Assembly (NCBI GenBank): GCA_002384205.1
Contig: DGBH01000148.1
Span: 1 to 9,389, forward strand
Direction: 5' to 3'
DNA from: Bacteroidetes bacterium UBA4009
GTDB taxonomy: Bacteria > Bacteroidota > Bacteroidia > NS11-12g > UBA9320
DNA: 9,389 nucleotides
Positions 7,501 to 9,389 of this stretch are shown here, in pieces. How positions within the stretch are numbered: the stretch's first letter is position 1; every line of letters starts with the position of its first letter. A program made the position numbers and the translations under genes. Under the pieces are notes generated by a model that did no database searches, was not told the origin of the DNA, and worked only from the letters and a program-made list of their open reading frames with translations.

Positions 7501-8771
7501 TTTTTATAAATTTTAAAGTTAGTACTAAGATTAATTCCGCAGCTGTAAGGCTTTGTTTTAATTAAAGAGTTGTTTTGATCTAGGGTGTTTAAATTAACAC
7601 CAAACATAGGCTCTAATCCCAAGGCGACATTCTTTTTATTATAGAATATGCCGGTCTTAACATTGGCTGCTATATTTTGAGTATTAAAATTCAAACTGGT
7701 TAAATCATTTAATCGAAGGGATATGGGGTCTCCTTTTTTACCTTGACTCTGATTTAGTGCCATATAGGAGAGACCAATTTGGCTTCTTAACTCAAATTTA
7801 CTCGAAATGGCATGTTTATAGCCAATGTTCAATGGAATTTCTATAAAATGATAAGAATTTGACCCAGAATATTCAACCTTCTCATAAGCAGAAGGCTTTA
7901 ATTCTGAATAGCTACTTACTACACCCGATATTCTGTTCTCAAAATTCGTAATCAAATAATCATAGTCCACTTTTTCACCGCGTTGGGATATGAATAGCCC
8001 ACTGCTGATGTAAAAATTAGATTTACTGTGATATTGAATATTTACGCCATAACTGTTAGAAAACGCAATGCTCTCACTGTTAGCAACAAGAGATTTGTAT
8101 AAAGGATTAATGAGATTGGGGTTGTTTTTGTTTTCAGAAAGGAGTCTCCCACTTAAACTTGGAGTAAATGCAGGGCCTATTTCCCAGCGTGTTTTTAAGT
8201 TCGGGGCTGCATTAATTTTAGCAACTGTTAACTCTAGGGTATTGGCGATTTCTAATTTATCTAAATTTCGTGAATAATCTATTTCCCAATCATACAGACT
8301 AACAACAGTAGCTTGTTTAAAAATGGAGTTTGAAAGATCTTGGTAGTCAAACCAGCTTACGTCACGATGTAATGCGAACAGAGAATTTAAACCCTTAGAA
8401 GAATGCGGAGCATTATGCGCTTTCTTAACAGTAGAGCTGCCTAATTCATTTGCATGTAAAAGTGTTGCAGATGAGGTTTTTTTCTGAGTTTTAGGGGGGG
8501 TGAATTCAGATTTATAATGTTCAGGAGAGTTTGCTGATTTTATTCTGTTAGTAACAATGTCTGTTGAAGTAGTGTGTCTTGTGGAATAAATCACACTTCC
8601 TGTTAGGGAAATTGAAATCAAAGCTAGAAAGAACCACAACGCAAATATGCGGTTCTTTCTACGCCCTAATTTTTTCTCAATAACATCCCAGTCAGCATCA
8701 AACACGAAGGCATTGGCGGGCTCTTGTGCAGCACTTCTGAGAAGTTGGTCGATATGTTGTAATTTATCCAA
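7497..8771 (-). CDS. Putative dual-membrane-spanning anti-sigma factor (inner-membrane helix plus outer-membrane beta-barrel)
   Basis: 424 residues. Residues 1-40 are charged and predicted cytoplasmic, with a DADWDVIEKKLGRRKNR segment recalling the short anti-sigma N-termini found next to Bacteroidota ECF factors; there is no zinc-finger (ZAS) motif. Residues about 42-62 form one hydrophobic helix, with the basic RRKNR before it indicating N-in topology. Residues about 63-190 are a polar Ser/Thr/Lys/Asn-rich linker long enough to cross the periplasm. From about 195 to the end are alternating amphipathic strands (for example NFYISSGLFISQRG, HFIEIPLNIGYKH, PYSCGINLSTNFKIY), as in PorT/OMP_b-brl_2 barrels. 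The start must be TTG at 8771: no ATG or GTG start lies in frame nearby and no other Met precedes the helix. It follows the sigma gene by 10 bp and overlaps the T9SS-cargo start by 4 bp. The anti-sigma role is inferred from architecture and context. Confidence 0.75.
   Translation of the reverse strand: MDKLQHIDQLLRSAAQEPANAFVFDADWDVIEKKLGRRKNRIFALWFFLALISISLTGSVIYSTRHTTSTDIVTNRIKSANSPEHYKSEFTPPKTQKKTSSATLLHANELGSSTVKKAHNAPHSSKGLNSLFALHRDVSWFDYQDLSNSIFKQATVVSLYDWEIDYSRNLDKLEIANTLELTVAKINAAPNLKTRWEIGPAFTPSLSGRLLSENKNNPNLINPLYKSLVANSESIAFSNSYGVNIQYHSKSNFYISSGLFISQRGEKVDYDYLITNFENRISGVVSSYSELKPSAYEKVEYSGSNSYHFIEIPLNIGYKHAISSKFELRSQIGLSYMALNQSQGKKGDPISLRLNDLTSLNFNTQNIAANVKTGIFYNKKNVALGLEPMFGVNLNTLDQNNSLIKTKPYSCGINLSTNFKIYKK
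8477..8500. repeat. Paired homopolymer tracts (T7 and G7) inside the anti-sigma linker
   Basis: On the plus strand a run of seven T (8477-8483) and a run of seven G (8494-8500) lie 10 bp apart. On the coding strand these read as C7 (codons 91-93) and A7 (codons 97-99). A seven-base G/C run stands out in this AT-rich region and is a candidate slippage site. Adding one C creates an immediate TAA after codon 93. Losing one C leads to a TAG after codon 109. Confidence 0.6.
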
Positions 8772-8781
8772 TCTAAAGCCT

Positions 8782-9315
8782 CTATTTACGTTGTAACAAG
8801 GTGTTTAGTAACACACGTCCTCTGGAAAGTCTACTTTTTGATGATCCAATAGAAATACCTAATTGCTTAGCTATTTCTTGGTGAGACAAATCGTCTATGG
8901 CGTACATGTTTAGCACTATTTTATAAATTTCAGGAAGCTGGTTAAGAGCTTCTAAAACAGTCTCGGGCTCGATATCTTCAATAGGTGGTTCTTCTACTTC
9001 TTCACTCGCTAATTCATATTGAGAATCAAACTCGTAATGGTCGTACTTGTACCTACCTAATCTTCTTTTATTTAAAGCTAGGTTAATAATTACTCGGGTC
9101 ATCCAAGTGTCTATTCTACTACCTCCTCTAAAAGATTTGATATTTAAAAATATCTTGTAAAAACCATCTTGAAGCAAATCCCTTGCATCTTCTTGATTGT
9201 CACAATACCGCATACATATAGCCATCATCTTGCTGGCATACTTTTCAAAGAGCATTTTTTGAGCAAATCGATCGTTGTCCTGACAACGTAATATTAATTC
9301 CTTGTCATCAATCAA
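8782..9315 (-). CDS. ECF-type RNA polymerase sigma factor
   Basis: 177 residues, the usual size for a two-domain ECF sigma factor. Region 2 spans about 10-85, with the core-binding segment DARDLLQDGFYKIFLNIKSF (44-63) and then the -10-recognising FRGGSRIDTWMTRVIINLAL. An acidic linker (about 104-118, EEVEEPPIEDIEPE) follows. Region 4 spans about 123-175, with the -35-binding helix-turn-helix LSHQEIAKQLGISIGSSKSRLSRGR. The start is TTG at 9315: an in-frame TAA lies 12 bp upstream, the nearby ATG at 9308 is out of frame, and the next Met (residue 21) would cut into region 2. The resulting N-terminus, MIDDKELILRCQ, is typical of Bacteroidota ECFs. It is the first gene of a minus-strand operon with the barrel protein and the T9SS cargo, and probably directs its own transcription from the element at 9333-9360. 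Confidence 0.94.
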   Translation of the reverse strand: MIDDKELILRCQDNDRFAQKMLFEKYASKMMAICMRYCDNQEDARDLLQDGFYKIFLNIKSFRGGSRIDTWMTRVIINLALNKRRLGRYKYDHYEFDSQYELASEEVEEPPIEDIEPETVLEALNQLPEIYKIVLNMYAIDDLSHQEIAKQLGISIGSSKSRLSRGRVLLNTLLQRK

Positions 9316-9332
9316 CTTGCTTTGTTATTAGA

Positions 9333-9360
9333 TTAGACACCACTTATGTACAAAGGTTGC
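9333..9360 (-). promoter_or_regulatory. Predicted ECF-type promoter of the sigma/anti-sigma operon
   Basis: Read on the minus strand, GCAACC (9355-9360) is followed after exactly 16 bp by GTCTAA (9333-9338). This matches the general ECF promoter form, an AAC-containing -35 and a GTC-containing -10 with 16-17 bp between them. A run of T with a short AT-rich tract lies just upstream. Transcription would begin near 9326-9328, giving a leader of only about 10-12 nt before the TTG start. I saw no second copy of the full motif in the window, so within this window only this operon would be a target. Autoregulation is inference. Confidence 0.65.
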
Positions 9361-9389
9361 AAAAATAATTACAAAAAAAATAGGCCCGA

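Noticed and set aside
9360..9367. TATTTTTG on the minus strand, a perfect Bacteroidota -7 element (TAnnTTTG)
   Set aside because: No TTTG lies at the expected 19-21 bp upstream before the window edge; the nearest TTTG is 4 bp away. The tract is T-rich, so a chance match is likely, although a housekeeping promoter cannot be excluded.

Overview
The window is AT-rich bacterial DNA from a member of the Bacteroidota. The exact order is not resolved; Flavobacteriales or a near relative is plausible. The evidence is a C-terminal type IX secretion (T9SS) sorting domain, an ECF sigma factor paired with an outer-membrane-barrel protein, a bacterial GH3-family enzyme typical of this phylum, and A-rich translation starts without strong Shine-Dalgarno sequences. 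No RNA gene, insertion sequence, CRISPR array or phage element was seen. The region is gene-dense and no gap between genes reaches 100 bases.

Layout. (1) Positions 1-3313, plus strand: a tight three-gene operon. It holds a 5'-truncated M28 metallopeptidase, a GH3-family acyl-acid amido synthetase 3 bp downstream, and a lipoprotein fusing a rhodanese to a thioredoxin domain, whose start overlaps the GH3 stop by 8 bp. (2) Positions 3317-5090: a divergent pair, thiL (thiamine-monophosphate kinase, minus) and a ComF-family phosphoribosyltransferase (plus). Their ATGs are only 43 bp apart, and a small palindrome lies in the gap. thiL converges on the lipoprotein gene with a 3-bp gap, and comF overlaps the next minus-strand gene by 8 bp. 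(3) Positions 5083-9389, minus strand, transcribed right to left: ECF sigma factor, then a 424-residue protein with a cytoplasmic N-terminus, one inner-membrane helix, a long linker and a C-terminal outer-membrane beta-barrel, then an 805-residue T9SS-secreted surface protein. The spacings are 10 bp and a 4-bp ATGA overlap.

The third region is the most interesting part. The middle protein has the architecture of a dual-membrane-spanning anti-sigma factor (the Dma type described in Bacteroides thetaiotaomicron): one polypeptide that could link the cell surface directly to a cytoplasmic sigma factor. Just upstream of the sigma gene is a GCAACC-N16-GTCTAA element that looks like an ECF-type promoter, so the operon is probably autoregulated. 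The translationally coupled last gene encodes a secreted propeller-like protein that could be either the output or the surface ligand of the circuit. A C7 tract in the linker of the middle gene is placed so that a one-base slip in either direction would remove the barrel and leave the cytoplasmic part and membrane helix.
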